A stretch of DNA of 50,131 nucleotides from Flammula alnicola (taxonomy: Eukaryota; Basidiomycota; Agaricomycetes; Agaricales; Strophariaceae). Shown here piece by piece: positions 9,169 through 19,900 of this stretch. The stretch lies in assembly GCA_015499995.1 (NCBI GenBank), contig JADNRV010000344.1:1-50131 (forward strand). Direction: 5' to 3'. Position numbers and translations under genes: made by a program. The notes under the pieces were generated by a model, which made no database searches, was not told where the DNA came from, and was given only the letters and a program-made list of their open reading frames with translations. The stretch's first letter is position 1. Every line of letters begins with the position of its first letter.

Positions 9169-11421
9169 TCAGAGCTTAGCCTTAACCCTGCTCTTCCTTC
9201 CATGTTTCGGTTTCTTCAGCTGCGCCTCATAGCGATCTTGAAGAACGCGCCGCAGCGTCTTTCCCGTAGGCGACTTGGGTATCTAAAAAAGTTACGAGAC
9301 GAGGGATTAGGATCGGCGGTTCCGTAGGAGGAGGAGGAGGATAGAATAGCATAGAATAGAGAAAAGTGAGAAAGAAAGAGAGCACAGAAAAGGAGACAAC
9401 AACGGAACCAGAGAAAGAGACAGAAACAACAAGAACACGACCAACACCAACACTGAACGCCAAAAAGCAAAAACCAAGAAAAAAACAACAACGTACCTCA
9501 TCGACAACCTCAATACCCCCCCTCAACCACTTATACTTGCTCAAATTCACCCTGCCCGACATCGCTCAGCACGACCCACGCCCTCGGGACCTTCTCGTCG
9601 TCCGTGCGTCCGCCGGACACGCCGGCAACGGTAGCGTCGGTGATCAGCTGCGCGGGGTGTGCGAGGAGGCAGTTCTCGATCTCGACGGGGGAGACCTGTG
9701 CGCCGGAGACTTTGAGGGTGTCCTGTGCGAGAGAGGGGGAGGGGGGGATGAAGTTAGTATAGTTATAGAAGATGATAAAGAAACGATGATAAAGAAGATG
9801 AAAAAGAGAGAGAGAGAGAGAAAGGAGGACAAAAAGCTCAACGAAAAAACCCACCTTGGCCCGATCCGCAAACCAGAAATTCCCGCCCTCATCCACGCTA
9901 AACCGATCGCCCGTCCTCAACCACCCGCCGACAAACGTGGCCCTGCTAGCAGCGGGGTTGTTCCAGTACCCCAAGGCGACATAAATTGGCGTTGCGCAGC
10001 CAGAGCTCGCCGGGCTCATTGAGGGCGCAGCCTGTGGGGCCCATCGGGGTGCTCAAGGCAGAGGTGGTGGTATTCAAGAGGACGGTGTTCTCGTCCTTGA
10101 GGAGGACGGCCTCCATGCCTGGGAGGAGGACGCCCGTGCATCCGGGGATGCGCTGCAGCGTGCCGCCGAGCATGTCGGTTAGGGGCTGGGTTATGGCCGC
10201 TGTTGTCTGTGAGGAGGTGTTTAGCTGTTATACATGGAGTGAGGGATGGAGAGAGACTGAGAGGAAGGGCAGATGGAGAGGAAGAAAGAAAGAAGGGAAC
10301 GACGTACAGCTTCTGACATACCATAACCTGCACGAGAGAGAGAGAAAGAGAGAAAGCAAGGCGCGTTAGCATTCAGTCAAAGTGGACACAGATGCGCATA
10401 CAGACATGCATACAGCGACAACGACACATCCCGACTGCCGCATTCGAAGGGAAAACCAAAAAACCAGAACCCACCTTCACCAAATTGCGCCTCGGAGGGA
10501 ACCAATCGCGTCATCTTCTCGTGCAGCTCGGGGGGCAAATACGCCGCACCGCTGTTCATGTAGAGCACGCTACTGAAATCCGCCTTCTCGATCCCGGGGT
10601 GGTTCACGAGCTGGTGCACGACGGAGGGGATGAGTGTGAGGCCCGTGATTTTGTACCTGTCCGAGGAGTAGATGAGCTCAGAGACAGCGAGAGGTGAAAG
10701 GGACGCACTGGGGAATAACCTGGAGCGCGACGTCGATATCCCACTTGGGGATTATGATGAGCGTGTTGGGGGCAAGACACGCGCGGAAGCAGTACGAGTG
10801 CAGCCCGTAGGTGTGGTGCAATGGCAGAAAGGCGAGTGTGACGGGGATGCTTTCTGGGTTAGGCGGCTAACAAAGAGTAAGTAAGTAGGGGCGTTGGTGT
10901 TGGCAGGGTAGTGACGCACAGTATATACAGCCAAAGCAGCTTCTTGGAGAACGACCGCTTGGCCGACGGAGAAGATGAGGTTCCCGTGCGAGATCATCAC
11001 AGCTGTTTTCCATTAGCACCCACCAAGAGACAGAGCCGCAACACAAATTACCTTTCGGCAACCCACTCGTCCCACTTGAGAACACCAAATACGCGAGGGT
11101 ATCCTTCCCCGCAGGACGCACATCCACAACGGGCGTCTTCCTCCTCCGCACATCCTCGATAATGCTCCTGAAGCTCTTCCTCCCTTTGCCCTTCTTCACC
11201 GGCTTCTCCTCACCCTCCCTCATGAGGTAGATGCGGTCCTCCGGTATCCCCGCCTCCCTCGCCGCAGGCAGCACCGTCTTAAGAAACTTGGCATCGACGA
11301 AAAGCCTTGTTGCCTTGGACAGCTTCAACGGGTGCTTGAGCTCGAAGGGCGTGCTGTAAGATGATATGAGCGCGAAGGGGACGCCGATGCGCACGCAGGC
11401 ATGTACGAGCGTGATGTATTC
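9169..11421 (-). pseudogene. AMP-dependent acyl-CoA ligase, left copy, exons 9 to 2
   Basis: Exons in minus-strand order are 2 (11052-11421), 3 (10920-11002), 4 (10710-10866), 5 (10475-10656), 6 (10308-10327), 7 (9855-10206), 8 (9497-9722) and 9 (9169-9282), matching the intact right copy one by one. SSGTSGLPK, GYGMSEA, the ADRAK segment and the C-terminal AKL are recognisable. It is broken: a net 4-base insertion in exon 7 (about 9980, LRNANLCRLG against LRSANVALG), a deletion in exon 8 giving a stop (about 9550), a Gypsy element in intron 1 and a damaged exon 1 (22321-22389). Exons 7 and 8 lack the Ser/Thr-rich and Gly-rich insertions of the right copy. Introns carry GA-rich microsatellites. 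Confidence 0.88.
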
Positions 11422-11448
11422 CTGTTGCATAGAACGGCTGTGAGCCAC

Positions 11449-11731
11449 TGTGACAATAGCGTGACTGAGGTTATCAGTTAGAGGTAGTGACACAATGGAT
11501 AGCTTATGTTTCGAGAGATAACTGGTGTAAAGTCTCTGTTCGAAGGAAGCTAAGTATCTACGGTAAATACATAGGGTTTTTATAGTTTTCTAGAGTGGTC
11601 CGTGCTCTCTGAAAGAGAACGTGAATTTTGTAAGTCAAATGTGAGCGGAAAGAGAGAAAGCGGAACGGAAGTATATGTGTAGTAAACTAGATACGCTCGG
11701 TCCGTGTAGTGTGCGGTAGCCGACCGTCACA
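11449..11731 (-). repeat. 3' LTR of the Gypsy element
   Basis: 283 bp, TGTGACAATAGC..GACCGTCACA. It is base-for-base the same as the other LTR except that the 27-bp unit GTGTAGTAAACTAGATACGC.. is present once, not twice. A short purine run AGAAGGG lies just inside (minus strand) and could be the polypurine tract. Confidence 0.95.
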
Positions 11732-11793
11732 TACGCCCTTCTGCGGTATTACGAAGACCGCATATACGTCGTCCTGTCACCCTAGTGCATGTC

Positions 11794-12315
11794 CTACGCA
11801 AGGTTGTCCCCAACCACCTCCCCAACTACATCCGTTGGGGCATCCCCCCCTTCCGTCGCGTCTCCCATTACAGCATCAGCATCCAAAACGTTGGTGTCGA
11901 AGAAACTCCCCAGGTCCAAGTCGCCATCAAAAAAGTCTGCGTGCGTGATGGAATTGACAGTGAGGAGGGTAGCGTCGGGCGCGGTGGGTAAAGTCGAAGG
12001 TCCTGCCTCAGGAGCAAGGGTCTGAGCCCTCTCAGCACGAGCGCGTACCAGAGCGGGGTGAGGCGCGAGGGTTGTGTTGCTACCGACGGCTGTAGTAGTC
12101 GCACCATAAGCGCCGGACGGGCCGGACAATCCCGCGTCGTTGTTGTTGATGCGTGCGCGTTTTCGGAAGCGCAACGCTCCAGCGTCGGACTTGGGCTGAC
12201 GGATAGTGCCAGCGACAGGGTCAGCCGGTGTGGCGGTGCTGGCAGGACCGCACCGGCGGAGTCTGAACCTCGTAGAACTATGTTCCGATGTCGTAGACAG
12301 CTCTTCCACATCCAT
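11794..12315 (-). CDS. Retroelement extra 3' coding region, acidic C-terminal part
   Basis: Open frame of 173 aa downstream of pol and just before the 3' LTR. It has an N-terminal Ser/Thr and Arg-rich part, a basic stretch RFRKRARINNN that could be a nuclear localisation signal, and a strongly acidic C-terminus (DGDLDLGSFFDTNVLDADAV.., net negative). I recognise no domain. Its first ~30 residues are encoded by the 160-bp repeat that also ends the upstream frame (13342-14067), so it is probably the displaced C-terminal part of that protein. An acidic, activation-domain-like tail is only an impression from composition. Confidence 0.5.
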   Translation of the reverse strand: MDVEELSTTSEHSSTRFRLRRCGPASTATPADPVAGTIRQPKSDAGALRFRKRARINNNDAGLSGPSGAYGATTTAVGSNTTLAPHPALVRARAERAQTLAPEAGPSTLPTAPDATLLTVNSITHADFFDGDLDLGSFFDTNVLDADAVMGDATEGGDAPTDVVGEVVGDNLA

Positions 12316-12388
12316 CCACCCGGGTTTCTCTGCTCACACCCACCCGCTGCGACTCCTTCTGAGTCTTCTCCAGACCCGCCCCCTCCAC
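12229..12388. repeat. 160-bp direct repeat, unit 1 (inside the Gypsy element)
   Basis: Nearly identical (one mismatch seen, CCCGGG against CCCAGG) to 13293-13452. The two copies bracket a 904-bp segment with a different coding character. Their likely origin is a duplication made when that segment was acquired. Confidence 0.93.
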
Positions 12389-13292
12389 ATGGTGATGAGA
12401 GTGTGCTTTCGCTAGACTTCACGTTTCCCCAGGACCAGCCAGACCAACAGACAGCCAGCAGAACAGACTCAGACAGCCAGCAGAAGCAGACACAGTACAG
12501 TGAACCAGAACGACAGCGAACCCCAGGATATGACAGCGACCCCATTCTGACTCATCACGCCGACACAAGACCGACAACCAGCAAACGACGACTTACAACA
12601 ATGCCGAAAATATCAAAGAAAAAACAGGAGCAGAGAACAAAGAAGGAAGCAGCCGCAGCAGTCGCCGCAGCTGAGCTGAAGAGATTGGAGATTCAGGCTG
12701 GGATTCAGAGACGAGAGGACGAGAAGGCGAGGGAGGAGAAGAAAAGGGAAAAGGAAAGGACAGAGAAGCTTTCAAGGGGAGTAAAGATTTCTGAGCTAAG
12801 GTCTGACTCTGTGGCGCCTCAGATCCTTATCACGACGCAACTCGCATTCGATATGATGTACAATGCCCACGGATATGAACATGAACACGCCGAACCTGCT
12901 CAGGATTGCCCAGCACCTCGCGTCATCTGCCATTTCTATCGATACCGTCAACCTACGCAATCACCCCCACCACGTCCACCCATGCCATGCCTCATTCCAC
13001 CGGAAGTTTTAGACAAGCCAAATACCCCCCATGCAGACCCTGTCACTCGTTCACTGGCCACAAACACAGACACCTTCGACGCCATCCTCTCTGTCGCCCA
13101 CAATATGCAGAGTCGAGATTTTTCAGAATTACAAGGTCTGCACCCCTGGAGGAAGATTCGTGGTCGCAAAAAGCGTGTTCGCTTATGCCCCTCACACCCT
13201 CCATTTCCTAACTCACTGATCATGCAACAACTTTTGGTGGATACGATTTCTTTGGGATGTTCGAGGGCGAACATCACTTGAAGGGGGCCACA
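12389..13292 (+). other. 904-bp insert between direct repeats, with a plus-strand open frame
   Basis: A plus-strand frame, opposite to the element, is open across the whole insert to a stop at 13281; a plausible internal start is MPKISKKKQEQ at 12601 (226 aa). It shows a highly charged, probably coiled-coil stretch (EAAAAVAAAELKRLEIQ, then KAREEKKREKERTEKL) followed by unremarkable sequence. I recognise no family. It may be cargo captured by the retroelement or part of another element. No intron signals or promoter are evident, and expression is doubtful. Confidence 0.4.
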
Positions 13293-13452
13293 TGTGGCGG
13301 TGCTGGCAGGACCGCACCGGCGGAGTCTGAACCTCGTAGAACTATGTTCCGATGTCGTAGACAGCTCTTCCACATCCATCCACCCAGGTTTCTCTGCTCA
13401 CACCCACCCGCTGCGACTCCTTCTGAGTCTTCTCCAGACCCGCCCCCTCCAC
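13293..13452. repeat. 160-bp direct repeat, unit 2 (inside the Gypsy element)
   Basis: Second copy of 12229-12388. On the minus strand it encodes the end of the 13342-14067 frame, where that frame is cut short by a stop inside the repeat. Confidence 0.93.
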
Positions 13453-14067
13453 CGGCACCTTTCTCTTCTTTTCTTCCGACTTCCCTCCCTCCTGCAACGC
13501 TCTGAGCTGATCGACGATCAGGTTGTGGACCAGGCGCTTGCGACGCACATCGTCGGGTACGGCCTTCCTGGGTTTAGCGCTGGGGCTCGCGGCATGCATA
13601 GCGGCGTATGCCGGCTTCGTTTTCGACTTGGGAACCGGCGTGACGGGAGTAGCGAGTGTCGCGGATGGGTTAGGAGTCTTCTTAGGGGTAGGGGAAGTGG
13701 CCGGCGCAGGTCCAAAGACATTGACGAGGGTCATGGACTTGCCAGCGATAACAAGCTGGCCAGCATCCGAGACCGTCGCGAATGCGCCTTCGAAGCCAGG
13801 CTCTTGTGCCATGGCAGACACGAAGGTCCAGTAGCCTGCAGGGGCCGCGCGAGCGTCGTCATATCCCTCGTCTCTGAGGGTGCGGTTGTAGCGTAGGTAG
13901 ACAATGAACAGTTCTTTGATGTAAGAAAAGAACTCCCCGGTGAGGGCGTTGGTGAGCATGAACGAATTGCCATCTGGGGCCACCACCAAGTTGGCGAAGA
14001 TGTGTTGGCCGGTGTGGGAGAATTTAAGATCCAAAGTGGATGAAGAAGCTTGAGTAGGGATTGACAT
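13342..14067 (-). CDS. Retroelement extra open frame downstream of pol
   Basis: The frame from MSIPTQASSSTLDL (14067) is 241 aa; it is also continuous with the chromodomain-like region upstream (to 14406). Residues ~1-110 look like a folded domain (FSHTGQHIFANLVVAPDG.., FFSYIKELFIVYLRYNRTLRDEGYDD) followed by a Pro/Thr/Lys-rich linker (PTPKKTPNPSATLATPVTP) and a basic helix (KAVPDDVRRKRLVHNLIVDQLRALQEG). I recognise no family. It could be an additional gene of the element, translated separately, or a long C-terminal extension of Pol. The 160-bp repeat interrupts its end; the probable continuation is at 11794-12315. Confidence 0.5.
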   Translation of the reverse strand: MSIPTQASSSTLDLKFSHTGQHIFANLVVAPDGNSFMLTNALTGEFFSYIKELFIVYLRYNRTLRDEGYDDARAAPAGYWTFVSAMAQEPGFEGAFATVSDAGQLVIAGKSMTLVNVFGPAPATSPTPKKTPNPSATLATPVTPVPKSKTKPAYAAMHAASPSAKPRKAVPDDVRRKRLVHNLIVDQLRALQEGGKSEEKKRKVPVEGAGLEKTQKESQRVGVSRETWVDGCGRAVYDIGT

Positions 14068-14189
14068 CGTGAGATTGATGAAGGAAAGTGGGGCTGGTAG
14101 ATGTAAAGATGTCGATACAGGTAAACTCTGGTGGGAACAAGGGAAGAGACCTGTGAAAAAATAATAAGATGTCCCCTTTTTATAAGTTT

Positions 14190-14440
14190 CACCTGCCAAG
14201 AAAATATTCCCGACGAAAATCTGGGGGTCTGCGGGTGGATTTCCCGCTCCCTTCTCCAGTTCAGAAATTTTTTCGATCCCAAGGACCTCGAAATATTCAT
14301 TCAAAGCGCCTAAACCTGCTACATCCGCATAGGGTAACCATGTAATGTCACCCGCCTTCCAGCGGACCTCAAAAGTGCTATTTTCGTGCACTCCAGAATG
14401 AGACAAAATGCGATTGACGACCCATTCTCGTTGTCATCTC
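14190..14440 (-). CDS. Chromodomain-like tail of Pol
   Basis: Reads EWVVNRILSHSGVHENSTF, then VRWKAGDITWLPYADVAGL and ALNEYFEVLGI, which is the chromodomain-like segment commonly found at the C-terminus of Gypsy Pol in mushroom fungi, thought to steer integration to marked chromatin. It is out of frame with the integrase part: the frame changes near 14430, where the integrase reading runs off into a non-homologous tail that stops at 14319. Confidence 0.7.
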
Positions 14441-16966
14441 CGAAATCCCCGACTTGGGTTTCAAGCCGCCCAGGAAATAATCTGTCGTCATTCGGCACAT
14501 GTATACATAGCAACGCAGAATGGAAAACCTCGTGAATGCCGCGGATTTTTAGTCTGCGTGGCAAATCCAGCTTATAGGAATTATTTCCGTAGTCCTCAAT
14601 AATTTTATAGGGTCCTATATATTTCGGAATAAATTTCCTAGCCAGTCCTTTAGGGATTGTCATGTTTTTCGAGGAAACATAGACAAGATCATCTTTAGAA
14701 AACGGTGATATTTGACGACGCCTATTCGCGCTGCGCACTTGCTTCACGCGCGCTGCCAAAATGCTATCATGCACGTGCATGATCGCTATTTTTATCTTCT
14801 GTGCGAAAACCCAGACTCCGGGGTATTCTTCACTCTGCGGAGTATTCCAGACCATTGATCTAGGCATACGACCTGTATTCAGAAAGAATGGTGCATATCC
14901 TGTGCTCTGGGACCTTGCATTGTTAATGGCAAACTCAATTCCAGGTAATTTTGATACCCAGTCTCTTTGTTTAACACCAATACACTGACGTATCATTTGC
15001 GTGATTGTTCGGTTCGCGCGTTCCGTTGATCCGTCAGACTCAGGGTGATAAGCGCTCGACATTCTTAATTTAGTGCCAAGCAACCCGTGCAGGTGTTGCC
15101 AGAACGCGCTTGTGAAAAGCACATCTCTGTCACTTACAATAGACTTTGGTAGTCCATGCAATTTATAAATTTCTTCGAAGACGAGCTCAGCCACTTGGCG
15201 AGCTGTGTAGTCAATCCGGCTAGGTACTAAGTGTACCATTGCCGTGAGAAGGTCGATCACGACTGTGATTGATGTGAAGTACCCGTCTCTATTATAAGAT
15301 TCGGGTAGGGGTCCGACGAAGTCGATGCCTATCGATTCCCATGGCCTACTCGGAACTGAGAGTGGGTTCAGAAGCCCGTACGGCTTCTGGTTACTAGGCT
15401 TGCTCCTCTTGCATGTCCTGCAACTCTCGCAGAAACTTTTCACATCCCCCACCATCTCTTTCCACCAGTAACTGCCTTTTAGGTAGTCCAGTGTCTTTAG
15501 CGCCCCGAGATGTGCTAGCAATGAGTGCGCTTCCGAAATCAAGATCTCTCGGACTGCGCGGCCATTGCTCTTGGCGTCAGGTATGCAAAGCATTTTCCTA
15601 TCGCCGTTATTTAAATATACTAATCCTTCTATTACAGCAAAGTTTCTGTATGCCTTGGGGTTCTCAAGGACAAGTTTGAACAGCTTGTCCTCATGGTATA
15701 ACCCTTTTATCGAGCTTTCAACGTCTATGCCCTCGACCCGCACGGTTTCGACAACCCCGCTACTGTCTCCAGCGCTCGTTGTCTCGTCGATCTGAGTGTC
15801 TGGCAACGGTGAGTTCACCTCGATTTCCCGCGGCCCTCGCAAGATCACTAAGTCTTTCAGCCGTGCCGCTATCTCCTTAGACGTTTCAGGCCGCCCAGAT
15901 TCAGCAGGTTCAGGCTTTTTACGCCCTCTTTTTGCCTTCAGAATGGCGTCACCAGGATTCCCCAAGGTGAGTACAGGCTCTTTGCGTACATTCCCAGCAA
16001 CAAGCAGAGGTAGTTCGGCGTCTGCACTTGCCACGGCCACCTTTCTGACCCGTTTCTTTACTGTTTTTGTAGCCGTAGGCGCCCCATGCATCCCCGCGAC
16101 ACTGGGTTGTGTGCCGCCTGCTCGTTTGCGATACGCCTCATCTGTTGTTTGACTACGACATGCCCTCCGGGGCCTCGCGTCTGCCTGCGCCTCGCTGCCC
16201 ACAACAACTGGCATCGAGATCCTGTGTAGTTCCAGGCCATCGTTATCAGTATTATCATGGTACGTGTATTCACTCCTCGCTCGTACTGTACCAGGCGCAT
16301 CGTTGGAATACATCCGCGACAGCGCATCTGACAAGATATTTTCGGCCCCAGGGACATATATCACTTCGAAATCAAACTCGGATATCTTCTCGAGCCATCG
16401 AGCTTGCCTCCCAGATAAGTTCTTCTGTTCTAGTAAGTGAATTAATCCCTTATGATCTGTGTACCACCGAAAACTTGCTCCTTGCAGAATATCACGATGT
16501 CGCAGCATTGTCTCAACGCCGCCCAGCATCTATCTCATGCACGGGGTAGTTTTGTTGAGCAGGGTTTAGTTTCGCTGAGTAGAATGCAGCCACCTTCGCC
16601 GTTCGGAAGTCCTCGCCTTGGCTCACAACTCCCGCAATTCCTGTCAAGCAGCCGTCGGTTACAACGTTGATAGGCGGCGCATCCCTTGAGTAATCCAAAG
16701 GTACGCGTCTATGTTCTTTCATCTCATGAACAATAGACTTGACATCCTGAAATGCCCGCTGTTCCGTGAATCCCCAATGGAATGGCACCGTGTCTCCGGT
16801 GATACCACTAAGCACCGCCATGGGTACCATTATCCCTGGGAGATCTCCCCGAGGTAGACTACTGACCCACGAACCTGCGAAGTAAGTCACGGTTTGTTGG
16901 CGTCTTCCAGTTTACTACAGAGTCCACTTTTGCAGGATCCATACGTATCCCCTGGTCGTCAATTAC
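14319..16966 (-). pseudogene. Pol: RNase H and integrase region, frame-broken
   Basis: After the RT frame stops at 16963, the RNase H connection continues in other frames. Small deletions are inferred near 16966, 16870 and 16520. Frames 16513-16890 and 14319-16529 together give RNase H (VVTDGCLTGIAGVV, FRWYTDHKGLIHLL, YVPGAENILSDALSR), a basic linker, and integrase with an HHCC zinc finger (HSLLAHLG.., CESCRTC) and the DDE residues (GIDFVGPL, VSDRDVLFTSAFW, HPESDGSTERANRT), then a GPF/Y-like module (YIGPYKIIEDYGNNSYKLDLP). All motifs are present, so decay is recent or the missing bases are sequence errors. Confidence 0.88.
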
Positions 16967-19900
16967 CCGTCCAGAACCTTCATCTCTTTGCACAAGATGT
17001 GAAGTTTCTTCTCACTAAGGTACAGTCGCTCCCTCTTTAAGATATCTATGATGATTTTAATGTGTTTGACATGTTCATCGAGGGTCTCTGAATAGACTAC
17101 AATGTCATCCAGGTAAATGTCCATGAATTGGCCCAGATATGGCGAGAACAAATAGTTCATTAGGGCTTGGTACATCGCAGGTGCGTTACAATCACCTATC
17201 TGAATGACCAAGCTCACCATATTTCCATCAGGAGTCGTTACTGATGAGCGCTCTACGTGCTCGTCGATGATCCTGATTTGCTCATAGGCATCTTGTCCAT
17301 CGATAATCGAACGAAAGGCGCCCTTCGCAACGCGTCGTAGGATTCCGTCCATGTCCGGTAGCGGTGAGGACACTTTCACGGTGTTTTTATTGCGCGCTCG
17401 CAGGTCTACCAGAGTCCAAAGCTGCGGATCATTCGCCGGCTTGCCGACCTTCTTGACACAGAGCATCGGGACTGTGTTTCCCGAGCTGGTGATTTTCCAG
17501 CGCCCCGTCTTAAGGTAAGCATTACGCTTTTCCACCCACTGGGGTCTAAGCGCCTCAGGGCACCTGGACGGTCGCCATGGGTATATCAATTTCTCATCGA
17601 TTAGCGGAATCGTGTGATTTATTGCGCGTAACGGTGGCAGCGGTGTATTCATCGCCTTGCCGCAAAGAGGTAGTGCGTATTTCATTAGTTCTGTGCGCGC
17701 CCTGTCCACAGCCTCATCAGATATGTCCATAGCACGCGAAGACAATGTAGTCACATTAGGTCCCACAATAGGTAGTGCGGCATCGCTCCCAATGATAACT
17801 CTGCTATCATTGAGTCCCATTGTTACCTTGTACTGGAATAAGAATGGGGTTCCCAGAATCAAGTCATAGTTAGATAGATTAATTATATCAAAATATCGTT
17901 GTTCTTTGATCTTCTGATAAGTAAACCCACATGTAGTCCCGTGGCTGATTTTAGAACGAGATCCCTGCACCGCCAGGTGCAGCGGTATTTGCTTCTCGAG
18001 CTCAGTACATTTTACACGTAATTGGTCTGCCAGCGCCGTGGACATAAAGTCTCCCAGGGAGCCAGAGTCCAAGAGAGCTCTTGCAGGCTGTCCTTCAATT
18101 TTTACCACTACTACTAGGGGTTTAGGGATTTTTCTCTCGAAGTCCCGCGTCGACGCCGCATTCCTCTGTAGCGCGGCGTACGTCCCAGACTTAACTTGGA
18201 CGCCACACACGTTCAGGGTCTGACTTTGATTTTGATCGGGGTCATCCGTTTTGGGTTTTGTTCCCGCATCTGGCTTCGACTGATCATGATCATGATCGTG
18301 ACCAAGGTAATCTATTTTGGGATCTCCCGGGTCATCCGGTCCACCTCCAGCGTTCCCGCGGCCGTCCAGTCGTGAGTACACCTGCTTCATCAGCCAGTTG
18401 TACACGTTGAACTTGTGGTTCTTTAGCCTCTCAACTCCCAGCCAACACTCGGAGGTGCCCTCTTTTGTTTTCACCACGAAGTGTATCCATTCTCCCCGTC
18501 GAACAGCCGTCAAGGGCTCTTCCCTAGGATCGAAATCAACCTTCGCTCCGTCACGAATTGCCGACAGGGCTCCTTCGACCAGCGCTTCGCCCATGTTCCG
18601 TGTCCACAGGGTGCACATTGCCGGTTCGATCTCGCCGCAAGTCTTTCGAAGTTCATTGTCATACCAGAGCGGCAGGCAGAACTCCGGTTTCACCAGGTGG
18701 CAGGTCGCAATCACTATGGGTTCCGTATCAGATTGTGAGTCTAATATTACATGGTGCTCATCTGAGACTTGATAAACACTGAATCTATCGTTAGACTGAT
18801 TTTCGGGATCATCAGCTCCATCGCCATAGTACATCCCATGCATCCATAGTACAAACGCTGCTCGGGCGCCTAACGCGTCCCCCATAGCCCCGCGACGCTG
18901 GTCCTGGACATATGGTGTCTCGCCTTTTTCCTTCAACCACATATTTGTTATAGAAGTGATTTTTGCGCCGCTGGTCGTCGCTCTTGGCACAAGCGGATAT
19001 CTTACAGCGTCGCCCTCGACCTGGCGGCGCTCGACAACTTCGAAGTATTCGCCTTTGTCAACAATCAGCAAGTCTCGCTCGTCAAGTCTATACAGCACCA
19101 CCAAGGATTCCCTAGTGTGGCGTATCGCGTTCAGGGATGGGTTGTTGCTCAGCACTGAGAGTAAGTCTCCTTCAGCCTCATTTCTCCTCTGGTGGTAAAC
19201 CCCAACTATATCCCAATCTGGATCCTGTAGGTCAGAGAGGCCCACGGAGACTGTGAAATCCCAGGAGGCATCGTATAAGCACATTTTCGCCGCGTCTCGG
19301 TAAGCCGTGAACCTTCCCGGGCCTGTCCCCTGCTCACGCGGCTCAATGCCACCTTGTCTGATTAGGTCCAGCACCTGGAGTCTTAGTGGGTCGCCTATCC
19401 GGCAATTCCACTTTTCTGCAGCACCCAAAATCTCCCCTATATAGGCCAGGGGTTGGAATTCAGGATCCAACAACCATACAACAGGTAACGGAATTCTCGC
19501 CCTCCAGATAACCGTTTCCAAGTTAATTTTGGCTTCTATTAGGTATGGGTCTGTATCCAGTTCCCGCTGTTCAAAGTCGATGTCAGCTACTGCTCCGTTA
19601 ACTGTTAAGGCATGGCTGGCTAATAGTCTATTAAGCGCTGAGTCTAGAGGTCTACCCATGAGGCGTTTGTTTCTAAACTTCTGCAGACGAATCGCTTTTT
19701 CGGCGGCTTTCTTAGCCCTGCGGCCAATTCGGACCTGGTTCAAATCCACATTCCCAAGGGACAGGTACTCTGTTGTTGCCGACAGACTCCCCGAGGTCTC
19801 AGGTATGTTTATATGTGCCATGCTAACTCCAGGTGCCCTGTCTCTAAACTTAGATTTCAAATTCAGGGACTTTGGGCACTGTCTCGAGACGTGTCCCGTT

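Noticed and set aside
9366..10022. 218-codon plus-strand frame
   Set aside because: Antisense to ligase exons 7-8 and a GA-rich intron; composition is that of a microsatellite.
16513..16966. Programmed frameshifting in the Gypsy pol
   Set aside because: Several separate shifts occur within 450 bases, at sites without a slippery heptamer plus structure, and after the RT rather than between Gag and Pol; decay or sequence error is simpler.
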